From DATAES01 sp963721305 (lineage in GTDB: Bacteria; Actinomycetota; Acidimicrobiia; Acidimicrobiales; JACDCH01), in assembly GCA_963721305.1 (NCBI GenBank), contig CAVRIR010000003.1, positions 372,001 to 436,000 on the forward strand: DNA of 64,000 nucleotides. Direction: 5' to 3'. A program made the position numbers and the translations under genes. How positions within the stretch are numbered: the first letter of the stretch is position 1; each line of letters opens with the position of its first letter. Below the pieces are notes generated by a model. The model was not told where the DNA came from. It saw nothing but the letters and a program-made list of their open reading frames with translations, and ran no database searches. This document shows positions 43,143 through 52,143 of this stretch, piece by piece.

Positions 43143-44789
43143 ATGGCGGACGCTCCCGTGACCACGCAGGCGACGTTCGCCGCCACGTTGGTGGACGAGT
43201 GGATCCGTGCGGGTGTGCAGCACGCCTTCGTCGCGCCGGGCTCGCGGTCGACGCCGATGGCTCTCGCGCTCGCCGACCGCAGCGAACTCGCGGTCCACGT
43301 CTTCCACGACGAGCGTGCGGCGGGTTTCGCCGCGCTCGGTGCGGGCGCCGCGTCCGGCGTACCGGCTGTCGTGCTGACCACGAGCGGCACCGCGGCAACG
43401 CACTTGCACGCGGCAGTCGTCGAAGCCGACCTCGGCGAGGTCCCGCTCCTCGTGTGCACCGCGGATCGACCACCCGAGCTGCGCGACGTCGGCGCGCCCC
43501 AGGCGATCGACCAGACGCACCTGTACGGCCGCGCCGTGCGCTGGTTCATCGATGCCGGTGTGGCGGACGAGGCCACCTCGCACACCTGGCGTTCGATCGC
43601 GGCGCGCGCGGTCGCGCTGACGGGAGGCGCTCGACCGGGCCCCGTGCACATGAACCTTCCGTTCCGGGACCCGCTCGTCGGCCGGCCTGGACCCCTGCCG
43701 TCGGGCCGCAGTGACGGGCGACCGTGGATCCGTGTGCCCGCTCCGGCCGATGCCCCGGTCGTCGTCCCGGACGGGCGCCTGCTCGTGGTGGCCGGGGCCG
43801 GCGCGCACCCGTCGCTCGGGAACTGCGGCTGGCCGGTGCTCGCCGATGCTCGGAGCGCACTCGAGGGCCCGAGCGTTGTGACGCATGCGGACGTCTTCCT
43901 GCGCCATCCGGTGACCGCCGGCGCGCTCCGTCCCGACCTGATCGTGCGGGTCGGTCCGCCGCCGGCGTCGCGGATCGTCAACGAGTGGCTCGACGCGAGC
44001 GGCGCGGAGCAGTTGACCCTGTCGGCATCGTGGCGCGATCCGGGGCATCGCGCGTCGACTTTGACGAGCGGCGCGGTGTCGTTGCCCGACGGGAAGCCAG
44101 ACTGGCTCGAACAATGGCGCGCCGTCGACCAGGTCGCGGAAACCACGATCGCGTCGGTCCTCGCCTCGCTCATCGACCACAACGAGCCCGGGGTCGCTCG
44201 TTCGGTGATGAGCTCGTTACCTCCCGGCGCGCGTCTCGTCGTGGCGTCGTCGATGCCGGTGCGCGACCTCGAGTGGTACGCGCGCCCGCGCCACGACGTC
44301 CACGTGCACGCGAACCGCGGCGCGAACGGCATCGACGGCACGCTGTCGACGGCGATCGGGGTCACGCTGGCGTCACGCGCGCCGACCGCGGTGTTGCTCG
44401 GCGACATCGCGTTCCTGCACGACTCGACGGCGCTGATCGGTGTTCGCTCGCGCGGGATCGACCTCACGGTGGTCGTCGTCGACAACGACGGTGGCGGCGT
44501 CTTCTCCTTCCTGCCACAGGCGACCGCGCTGGACACGGAGCGATTCGAGCAGCTGTTCGGCACACCGCACGGCGTGAAGGTCGAGGAGCTCGCGGCCGCC
44601 CACGGCATCGCGTCGCTCACCATCGAGGACCCGGAGGCGATCGGTCCGTCCATCCGGTCGACGCTCGACACCGGCGGCGTGTGGCTCGTCGTCGTCCGCA
44701 CCGACCGAGCGGCCAACGTCTCCGTCCACGCCGAGCTCAACGCCGCCGTCGCCGCCGCCCTCGACGACAGCTTCCGAACTCCGGGGTGA
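43143..44789 (+). CDS. menD: SEPHCHC synthase MenD
   Basis: Thiamine-diphosphate enzyme of 548 residues that adds the succinic semialdehyde unit from 2-oxoglutarate to isochorismate, the first committed menaquinone step. MenD motifs include HAFVAPGSRSTPMALALADR, ERAAGFAALGAG, NRGANGIDGTLSTAIG and the ThDP-Mg site GDIAFLHDSTAL. The last codons (RTPG and TGA stop) come from inside palindromic element copy 4, where an A-to-T change relative to most copies creates the TGA. Confidence 0.95.
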   Translation: MADAPVTTQATFAATLVDEWIRAGVQHAFVAPGSRSTPMALALADRSELAVHVFHDERAAGFAALGAGAASGVPAVVLTTSGTAATHLHAAVVEADLGEVPLLVCTADRPPELRDVGAPQAIDQTHLYGRAVRWFIDAGVADEATSHTWRSIAARAVALTGGARPGPVHMNLPFRDPLVGRPGPLPSGRSDGRPWIRVPAPADAPVVVPDGRLLVVAGAGAHPSLGNCGWPVLADARSALEGPSVVTHADVFLRHPVTAGALRPDLIVRVGPPPASRIVNEWLDASGAEQLTLSASWRDPGHRASTLTSGAVSLPDGKPDWLEQWRAVDQVAETTIASVLASLIDHNEPGVARSVMSSLPPGARLVVASSMPVRDLEWYARPRHDVHVHANRGANGIDGTLSTAIGVTLASRAPTAVLLGDIAFLHDSTALIGVRSRGIDLTVVVVDNDGGGVFSFLPQATALDTERFEQLFGTPHGVKVEELAAAHGIASLTIEDPEAIGPSIRSTLDTGGVWLVVVRTDRAANVSVHAELNAAVAAALDDSFRTPG

Positions 44790-44825
44790 AACGGGCGCCA
44801 TGGCGCCCGTTTCCATCCAACATTC
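44776..44825 (-). repeat. 50-bp palindromic 3'-end element, copy 4 (reverse)
   Basis: Read on the minus strand it starts GAATGTTGGATGG at 44825 and ends at 44776, with the perfect 24-bp palindrome at 44789-44812. It begins 6 nt after the stop of menF, same orientation as that gene. The downstream arm has TCACCCC instead of TCTCCCC, a variant shared with copy 5, and this supplies the TGA stop of convergent menD. Confidence 0.9.
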
Positions 44826-44831
44826 GTGTCG

Positions 44832-46004
44832 TTAGGGCCGGACGAGGGTGCTGAGCATGGCTTGGAGCTTGGCGCGGGTCTCGGCGAGCTCGGTGTCCGG
44901 GTCCGAGTCGGCGACGATGCCGTTGCCGGCGCAGACACGCGCGACGTTGCCGTGGATGTCGGCACAGCGGACGCTCACCGCCCACGTTCCGTTGCCACGG
45001 CCGTCGACCCAGCCGACGGTGCCGGCGTAACGGCCGCGGTCGAAGCCTTCGTTGTCACGGATGAAGGCGCGCGCGACGTCGCGGGGTGAACCGCAGACCG
45101 CCGGAGTCGGGTGCAGCGCGAGCACGAGCTCGAGCACAGACGGCGCCGGTGACGACAACCGTCCCTCGACGATGGTGGCGAGGTGCTGCACGTTCGCGAC
45201 CGGGACGATCGACGGCTCGGCTTCGTAGTCGAGGTACGAGCACCACGGCAGCAACGTGTCGTGGACCATGTCGATGGTGATCTGATGCTCCTCGCGGTCC
45301 TTCGTCGAGGCGAGCAGCGAGGCCGCGAGCCGCGCGTCGCTCGTCGGGTCGCCGCCGCGCGGTGCGGTTCCCGCCATCGGATGTGACCGGACCACGTCGC
45401 CCGAGCGCGAGACGAGCAGCTCGGGACTCGCGCCCACGAAGCCGTCGACCGAGAACACGTGACAGCCCGGATAGGTGGCCCGTAGACGGTCGAGCACGGT
45501 GGCGAGGACGAACGGCTCGTCGGCCGTGACCACCACCTCTCGAGCGAGCACCACCTTGCGCAATCCGTCGCCGGCCATGAGCTTGGTCGCCCGCTCGACG
45601 AGATCACACCAGGACTCCGGCGAGCGGGTGGGCTCGACGCTGAACGACGACGGGGGTGTCGCTCGCTCGCTCGGATCGTGGGCGGCGACGCGATCCCCAT
45701 CGACCTCGATGACCGTGTGCCATCGCGTGCCGTCCTCGGCGCGACCGAAGACCTCAGCGGGGATCTCCAGGCCGGTCGATGCGGACGAGGTGTCGAAGGG
45801 GAGCGCGCCGAACGCCACCGGACCGCATCCCGGTTGCCCGACTTCGTCGTCGACGTCGAATGAGGCGAGCACCTCGTCCACCTCGTCGACCGGCACCGAC
45901 AGCACCGAGTGGCTGCCCGCGAGCCCCGTCCGGCCGCGCTCGAACAGCAGCGACCAGTCGCGCGTGTCGATGTCCGAGTCGATTCGGCGGGTCGTCGCCT
46001 TCAT
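44832..46004 (-). CDS. menF: Isochorismate synthase MenF/EntC type
   Basis: A 390-residue chorismate-binding enzyme that converts chorismate to isochorismate. The general-base Lys is in GLRKVVLAREV; then come ASPELLVSRSGDVVRSHPMAGT, HPTPAVCGSP and GRYAGTVGWVDGRGNG, with the C-terminal metal-site Glu in the ETRAKL region. ATG 46004 overlaps the menG stop (ATGA), so the pair is co-translated. It is convergent with menD across the palindromic element. Confidence 0.94.
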   Translation of the reverse strand: MKATTRRIDSDIDTRDWSLLFERGRTGLAGSHSVLSVPVDEVDEVLASFDVDDEVGQPGCGPVAFGALPFDTSSASTGLEIPAEVFGRAEDGTRWHTVIEVDGDRVAAHDPSERATPPSSFSVEPTRSPESWCDLVERATKLMAGDGLRKVVLAREVVVTADEPFVLATVLDRLRATYPGCHVFSVDGFVGASPELLVSRSGDVVRSHPMAGTAPRGGDPTSDARLAASLLASTKDREEHQITIDMVHDTLLPWCSYLDYEAEPSIVPVANVQHLATIVEGRLSSPAPSVLELVLALHPTPAVCGSPRDVARAFIRDNEGFDRGRYAGTVGWVDGRGNGTWAVSVRCADIHGNVARVCAGNGIVADSDPDTELAETRAKLQAMLSTLVRP

Positions 46005-46708
46005 GACCGTGTACCGACGATCAGCTGCGCGATGCCGCCGGACAGCAGCTCGCGGCGGGCGTCGGCGAATCCCGCGTCGCGGACCATGTTCATCAGCTCG
46101 CTCGGCTCGGGGAGGTACTCGACGGACCGCGGCAGGTAGCGGTAGGCGGCACCGTCCGAGAGCAGCCCCCCGATGCGCGGCACCACCTTGCCGAAGTAGA
46201 TGCCGTGGCCCCAGCGCAGGATCGGGTTCGCCGGCTCGGCGACCTCGAGCAGGGCGATGCGGCCGCCCGGACGCACCACGCGGTGCAGCGACTCGAGGAA
46301 CGGACCGAGCGCGACGAAGTTGCGCAGCGCGAAGCCACAGGTGGCGCCGTCGACCGACGCATCGGGCACCGGAAGGCGCAGCGCGTCGCCCTGCACGAGC
46401 GGCGCGCTGGTGCGGGCCGCCTGGAGCATGCCGAGCGACAGGTCGATGCCCACGGGAACCAGGGAGGCTGCGGCCAGCTCCCGGCACAGGTCGCCGGTGC
46501 CGCACGCGAGGTCGATCACCACAGAGCCGCCGGGCAGCGCCAGCGAGCGAACGGTCCGGCGTCGCCAGCCCACGTCCATGCGGAACGTCATGATCCGGTT
46601 GACGAGGTCGTACCGCGGTGCGATCGCATCGAACATCGATCGCACCGCGCGGACCTTGTCTTCGCCCTTGGGCAACGCCTCGGGAACGGACCGCTGGCGA
46701 GTCACCAT
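46001..46708 (-). CDS. menG: Demethylmenaquinone methyltransferase MenG/UbiE
   Basis: A 235-residue SAM methyltransferase that performs the last menaquinone step. UbiE/MenG signatures are VRSMFDAIAPRYDLVNRIMT near the start, SAM motif IDLACGTGDLC, CGFALRNFVAL and HRVVRPGGRIALLEV, with YLPRSVEYLPEP near the end. ATG 46708 gives MVTRQRSVPEA; an in-frame ATG four codons upstream also exists. It is divergent from the M50 gene with 29 bp between. Confidence 0.94.
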   Translation of the reverse strand: MVTRQRSVPEALPKGEDKVRAVRSMFDAIAPRYDLVNRIMTFRMDVGWRRRTVRSLALPGGSVVIDLACGTGDLCRELAAASLVPVGIDLSLGMLQAARTSAPLVQGDALRLPVPDASVDGATCGFALRNFVALGPFLESLHRVVRPGGRIALLEVAEPANPILRWGHGIYFGKVVPRIGGLLSDGAAYRYLPRSVEYLPEPSELMNMVRDAGFADARRELLSGGIAQLIVGTRS

Positions 46709-46737
46709 GCCTGCGGGGACCGTATCGTCATCCCCGC

Positions 46738-47857
46738 ATGGCAGACGAACAGGGACACATCCGCATCGGCGGCGTGCCCGTCCGGGTGGACTGGTCGTTC
46801 TGGTTGCTCGCGGTCCTTCTCGGCTACCAGGCGCGGGAAGGCTGGCTGCTCGTCGCGTGGGTGGCGATCGTGTTGGTGTCGATCCTGGTCCACGAGCTGG
46901 GACACGCATTCACGATGCGGGCGTTCCAGCAACGCCCGCACGTCCTGCTCTATGCGTTCGGGGGCGTCACCTACGGCGACGCTGCGCCCCGATCGCGGGC
47001 CGAGTCGATCATCATCAGCGTCGCGGGACCGCTGTCCGCGTTGTTCCTGCTCGGCATCCCTGCCTACCTGCTGAAGGACGGCGCGTGGGCGGCCGAGACC
47101 TACAACCGCTACGTGATCGTCCACGACATCGCGTGGGTGAACATCCTCTGGTCGGTCCTCAACCTCGTTCCCGTGTTGCCCCTCGACGGCGGCAACGTCG
47201 CCGCGGTGCTCTTCGGCGAACGTCCGGCTCGCATCATGTCGCTGGTGGTCGCGGGCGGCGGCGCCTTCTACTTCCTGCAGAACGACAACCAGTTCGGGGC
47301 GCTGTTCGCCGCCATGTTCGCCGTCATGAACTTCGCCGCGCTGAGCCGCGACCGCCAGCCCGCCCAGCGAACGGCGCAGCGGCCCGTACCCCGCCCGGTC
47401 CAGCTGGCGGACGTCGGGCGTGGCGGTGACGACGTCGCGTCCCTCGTGAATGCGTACCTCGAGCCAACCGTCCGGCCCACCCGATCTCGGTGTCGCGGTC
47501 GCGGTCGCTCAGTCGGGCAAGGTGCTGCCCGTCGCGACGCAGCTACTGCAATCCGGTCCTGCGGGCGCGCAAGCCGCAATGGTGTTGCGCAGCCACCTGC
47601 ATCTCGCGGGGTGCTTCCCGGAGGCGGCCACCGTCGCGCAACTGCTGTACACCGACGGCCGGCTCGGCCGGGTGCAGCCCGCGTTCGACGCCGCGACCGC
47701 GCTGGCGCGCGCCGGTGACGTCTCCAGCGCGATGCTCTGGCTCAACCGCGCCGTGGACGAGGGTTTCGTCGGCGGCTCCCTGCTCGACGGCGAACCGGAC
47801 CTCGCCCCCCTCCGCGCCCTGCCGTCCTGGCCATCCCTCCGCGCCCGCGTCACCTGA
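46738..47857 (+). CDS. M50 site-2-protease-family peptidase with TPR-like tail, apparent +1 frameshift
   Basis: Polytopic zinc peptidase of the S2P/rhomboid-like M50 class. The zinc motif is ILVHELGHAFT and the second ligand motif NLVPVLPLDGGNV; at least four transmembrane helices are visible. After YLEPTV (about 47470) the original frame turns Arg-rich and ends at 47718. The next frame continues with DLGVAVAVAQSGKVLPVATQ and a helical-repeat tail ending LPSWPSLRARVT at 47857. Dropping one base near 47470-47485 gives about 372 residues. Such tails occur in this subfamily. The catalytic part is intact either way. Copy 5 of the palindromic element follows the stop. Confidence 0.83.
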
Positions 47858-47860
47858 CGC

Positions 47861-47910
47861 GAATGTTGGATGGAAACGGGCGCCATGGCGCCCGTTTCAC
47901 CCCGGAGTTC
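47861..47910 (+). repeat. 50-bp palindromic 3'-end element, copy 5
   Basis: GAATGTTGGATGG ... CCCCGGAGTTC with the perfect 24-bp palindrome at 47874-47897 and the TCACCCC variant shared with copy 4. It starts three bases after the M50 stop that closes the shifted frame, which independently supports that stop as the true gene end. It lies in a convergent gap with the acyl-CoA synthetase gene. Confidence 0.9.
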
Positions 47911-47928
47911 GCGCCGGGTTGGTCAGCG

Positions 47929-49575
47929 TCAACGGGCGGCGACGTCCTTGGCCCAGCGGTAGTCGGCCTTGCCGGCGGGCGAGCGGACGACCTGGTCCAC
48001 GAACACGAACGCCTTCGGCAGCTTGAATCGGGCGATGTGCTTGGCGCTCTCGTCGAGGAGCTCTTGCTCGACCGCCGGGCCGGCCTCGATCTCGTCGCGC
48101 AGTTGGACGATGGCGACGACCTCTTGACCCCACTGCTCGCTCGGCCGCCCGCACACGACCGCGTCGTACACGGCCGGATGGTGCCCGAGCGCGGCCTCGA
48201 CCTCCTCGGCGAAGATCTTCTCGCCGCCCGAGTTGATCGTGACCGAGTCGCGCCCCAGCATCTCGACGATGCCGTCGGGCCGCTGGCGCCCGCGGTCGCC
48301 GGGGATGGAGTAACGCACGCCATCGATGACAGGGAAGGTCTTCGCGCTCTTCTCGGGATCGCCCAGGTAGCCGAGCGGGACGTGGCCCCGCATGGCGACC
48401 CAGCCGACCTCGGCGGATCCGGGTTCGAGCACGCGGGTCATGTCCTCGCTCACGATGCACGTCCCCGACGACGGGGTGAACGTACCGGTGCTCACGTCCG
48501 AGCCCGCGGTCGAGACCTGGGTCATCTGCCCGCCACCCTCGGACGAGCCCATTCCGTCGAGGATCATCGCGTTCGGCAGGTGGCGCAGGAACTGCTCCTT
48601 CAACGTCGAGTTCAACGGCGCGCCGCCGGACAGGATGATGAACAGCGACGACAGGTCGTACGAGCCCGCGTCCATCTCGTCGAGGATCGGACGGGCGAAC
48701 GAGTCGCCCACGATCTGCAGGAAGCTGACCTTCTCGCGCTCGATGACGGACAGCACGTCCTTCGGATCGAGACGGCGGACCTCGTCCTGGATCAAGACGG
48801 GGTTGCCACCGTTCATCGCGAGAAACGCGATCCAGTGGCCGGCGCCGTGCATGAACGGCGCGGCCGGCAGCACCCGCAGCATTCCCTGCTTCGCCGCGTC
48901 GACGATGGACTCGAGCGACTCGTGCGGGGTGCCCGTCACCGCGCCACCCATCACCGACATGTAGATGTCGTGTTGCCGCCACAGGACGCCCTTGGGCATC
49001 CCCGTCGTGCCGCCGGTGTAGAGGATGTAGAGATCGTCCGGCGACCAGTCGCCCGCGCACGCGGGCAGCTCGGGCGACGACGCGGCCAGCGCGTCGTCGT
49101 ACCAGGTCGCGCCCTCGAGCAGCTCGTTGCCGGACTCGTCCGGCACCTGGAGCAACAAGGACAGCCGCGGCAGGTTCGGCAGCACCTCGAGCAACGTCGG
49201 CGCGAACTGCGAGTGGTACACGATGGCGCGGGCCTGGCTGTTGTCGAGGAGGTACTGGAGCTCCTCGGCCACGTACCGGTAGTTGACGTTGATCGGTGCC
49301 ACCCGCGCCTTGAACGCGCCGATCATCGACTCGAGGTACTCGTTGCCGTTGTACAGATAGATGGCGAGGTGGTCCTCGTGCGACTCGTGGCCGTCGAGGC
49401 CCGCACGGCCCTCGACGCGGGCACCGAGACCTGCGCCGCCGAGCACGTTCGCCAGCCGCCGCGTCCGATCGGTGACGTCCTGCCACGACAGCCGTCGATC
49501 ACGGAAGACGATGCACTCCTTGTCGGGGATCGCGGCCGCGATCGCCTCGTGCACCTGAGCCAGATTGAACTCCAT
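47929..49575 (-). CDS. Acyl-CoA synthetase (AMP-forming, FadD-like)
   Basis: A 548-residue ANL-superfamily ligase that activates a carboxylic acid to its CoA thioester. The ATP loop is ILYTGGTTGMPKGVLWR, then DGMGSSEGGGQM, the hinge region GDRGRQRPDGIVEMLGRDS, NSGGEKIFAEEVEAAL and the catalytic Lys in SPAGKADYRWAK. The N-terminal MEFNLAQVHEAIAAAIPD matches the subgroup often found with actinobacterial lipid or steroid catabolism. The substrate is not predictable. It runs tandem with the TAP-like hydrolase upstream (26 nt). Confidence 0.9.
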   Translation of the reverse strand: MEFNLAQVHEAIAAAIPDKECIVFRDRRLSWQDVTDRTRRLANVLGGAGLGARVEGRAGLDGHESHEDHLAIYLYNGNEYLESMIGAFKARVAPINVNYRYVAEELQYLLDNSQARAIVYHSQFAPTLLEVLPNLPRLSLLLQVPDESGNELLEGATWYDDALAASSPELPACAGDWSPDDLYILYTGGTTGMPKGVLWRQHDIYMSVMGGAVTGTPHESLESIVDAAKQGMLRVLPAAPFMHGAGHWIAFLAMNGGNPVLIQDEVRRLDPKDVLSVIEREKVSFLQIVGDSFARPILDEMDAGSYDLSSLFIILSGGAPLNSTLKEQFLRHLPNAMILDGMGSSEGGGQMTQVSTAGSDVSTGTFTPSSGTCIVSEDMTRVLEPGSAEVGWVAMRGHVPLGYLGDPEKSAKTFPVIDGVRYSIPGDRGRQRPDGIVEMLGRDSVTINSGGEKIFAEEVEAALGHHPAVYDAVVCGRPSEQWGQEVVAIVQLRDEIEAGPAVEQELLDESAKHIARFKLPKAFVFVDQVVRSPAGKADYRWAKDVAAR

Positions 49576-49601
49576 AGGGGAGCGAAGCTACCGAGGCGCG
49601 G

Positions 49602-51120
49602 TCAGGGGCTGCACACCGTGCCGTTCGCCGGCAGCTGGAGCTGGACGAGGTAGGTCGATTCGGCACCCGCGATGCAGTCACCGCGGCCGATCGCCGTGTG
49701 GCCTGCAGCGTCGAGCGTGAGCAAGCTTCCGTGCGCCAGCATCTGCGCGACACCGACGGCCTGCTGGTACGGCGTGGCCGCGTCCTTCGTGTTGCCCACG
49801 ACCAGCACGGGCGGCCCATCGGGCGCGGGGACCGGACCGATGACGTCGTGCACGGGCGCCGGCCAGAACGCGCACGGCAGCAGTTCATTGGCGATGCTGC
49901 CGCCGAGTCGCGCGAGACACCGTCTCGAGATCCGCGGCGAACGCCTTGTAGTCGTCGACCCCGACGGGATGCGGTGAGTCGGTGCACTCGACGCCGGCGT
50001 AGTCCGCGAAGCTTCCGGACTGCTCGTACGACTCGAACAACGAGTACAGCGTGGATCCGTCGCCCTTCAGCGCGTCGGTGAGGCCGCGGTAGAAGATCGG
50101 TGCGGCCGACGTGTCGTAGGCGGGCAGCAACGCCGCCACCGGCAGCTCGGACGGTCCGAGCGCGTTGCCGGTGCGAGTGGACACCGGATGCGCCTCGACC
50201 TGCGCGGCGAGCTTGTCGTAGGCGGCTCGCGCTCCGCCCGGCGGGCAGCTCGAGCCGCTCGCGCACTGGTCGAAGATCGCGTTGAGCTGCGCGTCGAACG
50301 CCACCGCCTGCGCCCGCAGGAAGTCGGTGAAGCCCTGGCGGGGATCGACCACGCCGTCCAGCACCACGGCACGCGCGTTGTGAGGGAACAGCGCGAGGTA
50401 ACGCTCGCCGATGAACGTGCCGTACGACGCGCCGTAGTAGCTGATCTGCGGCACGCCGATCGCCTGGCGGATCGAATCCATGTCGCGCGCAACGTCGTCG
50501 GTGCCGATGTGGTCGAGCAGGTCGCCCGCGTGCTGCCCGCAGTCGTCGGCCACCGCCTTCGCGGCGGCGTCGAGGTCGTCCTGCTCCTGGGGCGTGTCCG
50601 GGCTCGAATCGACTCGCCGGAACTCGGGCACGGTCTGGTCACCGCACTGGACCGGCGTGCTCTCGCCCACGCCGCGCGGGTCGAAGCCGACGATGTCGAA
50701 GCGGTCGAGGACATCGGACGGCAGCGGGATGCCGGACGCGAACTCCAGGCCGGAAGCGCCGGGCCCACCCGGGTTCACCAGGAGCGGGCCGATGCGTTCG
50801 TCCGGTTTGCGAGCCGGGAGCTCGTCGACAGACAGCGTGATCTGCTTGCCGCTCGGGTTCGAGTAGTCGAGCGGCACACGCAGCGTGGCGCACTTCAGCC
50901 GACCGCCGCACGACTTCCACTGGAGCGGCGAGGTGCCGGCGTCGCCCGCACTGCCATCGGTCGACGCGCCCGAGCCGCCGTCGGGGCCCTGCGACGAGAC
51001 GCTCGAACCGCTCTGGAGCGCGGCACCGAGCCGCGCCGCACGGTCCGTCGAACACCCTGCGAGGAGGGCCGTCACCGCCAACGCAGTGGCGACCGCCACG
51101 CGCCAGCGGGACAGAAACAT
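49602..51120 (-). CDS. TAP-like alpha/beta hydrolase lipoprotein, split by an apparent +1 frameshift
   Basis: Secreted hydrolase of the tripeptidyl-aminopeptidase (SlpD/E-like) family. It has a lipoprotein signal (ALAVTALLAGCSTD), a linker, PLLVNPGGPGASG, the oxyanion/nucleophile region ISYYGASYGTFIGERY and DGVVDPRQGF. After DLETVSR (about 49912) the frame ends within a few codons. The next frame continues GGSIANELLPCAFWPAP, then VVGNTKDAATPY (catalytic Asp) and AAGHTAIGRGDC (catalytic His), to the stop at 49602. One surplus base in CGCGCGA at 49904-49915 explains it. The whole protein would be about 505 residues. Without correction the triad is incomplete. Confidence 0.83.
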
Positions 51121-51162
51121 CGGTCGATGGTACGGGAGGCCTCCGCCGATAGGGTCGCAGCC

Positions 51163-52125
51163 ATGCCTGACATCACCTTCGGCGTGTTCATTCCACAGGG
51201 CTGGAAGATGGAGCTGTCCTCGATCAGCGGCGCCGAAGCCAAATGGGCGAAGTCGGTCGAGATCGCGGTGCTGGCCGAAGATCTCGGCCTCGATTCGCTC
51301 TGGGTCTACGACCATTTCCACAACGTCCCGCGACCCGCCCACGAGGCGATGTTCGAGTGCTGGACGGTGATCGCGGCGATCAGCCAGCGCACGAGCCGCA
51401 TCCGGCTCGGGCAGATGGTCGGTTGCGCCCCCTACCGCAACCCCGGCCTGTTGGCGAAGATCACGAGCACCGTCGACGTCATCAGCGGCGGCCGCCTCGA
51501 CTGGGGCATCGGCGCCGGCTGGTACGAGCACGAGTTCAACGGCTACGGCTACGAGTTCGCGGCGGCCAAGGACCGCATCGGGATGCTGCGCGAGACCGTC
51601 GAGATCGTGAAGGCGATGTGGTCCGAGCCCGATGTCGAGTACGACGGCCGCTACTACCAACTGAAGGGTGCGCAGTGTGACCCGAAGCCGCTGCAGCAGC
51701 CGCATCCGCCGATCTGGATCGGTGGCGGTGGTGAGCAACTGACGTTGCGGGTCGTGGCCCGCCATGCCGATGTCTCGAACTTCGGGGGCAAGCCGCACGA
51801 GTGGGCGCACAAGGCCGAGGTGCTGGCGCAGCACTGCAAGGCGGTCGGGCGCGACTACGACGAGATCCGCAAGACGATCTCCGGAGAGATGTTCATCCGC
51901 GAGACCGAGAAGGAGATCGCCGACGCCGGCACCAAGTCGATGTGGGGCGAGCCGCTCGACTCGTGGCGCGAGGGCAACCTCGTCGGCACGCCGGACCAGG
52001 TGGCCGAGAAGATCCAGACCTACGTCGATCTCGGTTGCACGGGCTTCGTCCCGTGGTGCTCGGACTACCCCGAGACCGAATCGATGCGGTTGCTCGCCGA
52101 AAAGGTCGCGCCGAACTTCCGCTGA
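51163..52125 (+). CDS. LLM-class F420-dependent oxidoreductase
   Basis: A 320-residue luciferase-like TIM-barrel protein. The start MPDITFGVFIPQGW, LGLDSLWVYDHFHNVP, LGQMVGCAPYRNPGLLAKI and SGGRLDWGIGAGWYEHEF are typical of the F420-dependent branch in Actinobacteria. It would oxidise or reduce an unidentified substrate with coenzyme F420. The ATG at 51163 is 42 bp from the divergent hydrolase start. The thioesterase gene follows 18 nt downstream and is probably co-transcribed. Confidence 0.9.
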   Translation: MPDITFGVFIPQGWKMELSSISGAEAKWAKSVEIAVLAEDLGLDSLWVYDHFHNVPRPAHEAMFECWTVIAAISQRTSRIRLGQMVGCAPYRNPGLLAKITSTVDVISGGRLDWGIGAGWYEHEFNGYGYEFAAAKDRIGMLRETVEIVKAMWSEPDVEYDGRYYQLKGAQCDPKPLQQPHPPIWIGGGGEQLTLRVVARHADVSNFGGKPHEWAHKAEVLAQHCKAVGRDYDEIRKTISGEMFIRETEKEIADAGTKSMWGEPLDSWREGNLVGTPDQVAEKIQTYVDLGCTGFVPWCSDYPETESMRLLAEKVAPNFR

Positions 52126-52143
52126 CCCGCGAAGCTGTCCGTC

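Noticed and set aside
42533..44965. An 810-codon minus-strand open frame over menD and menH
   Set aside because: Antisense to menD, Ser/Thr/Arg-rich, no domains; a high-GC shadow frame.
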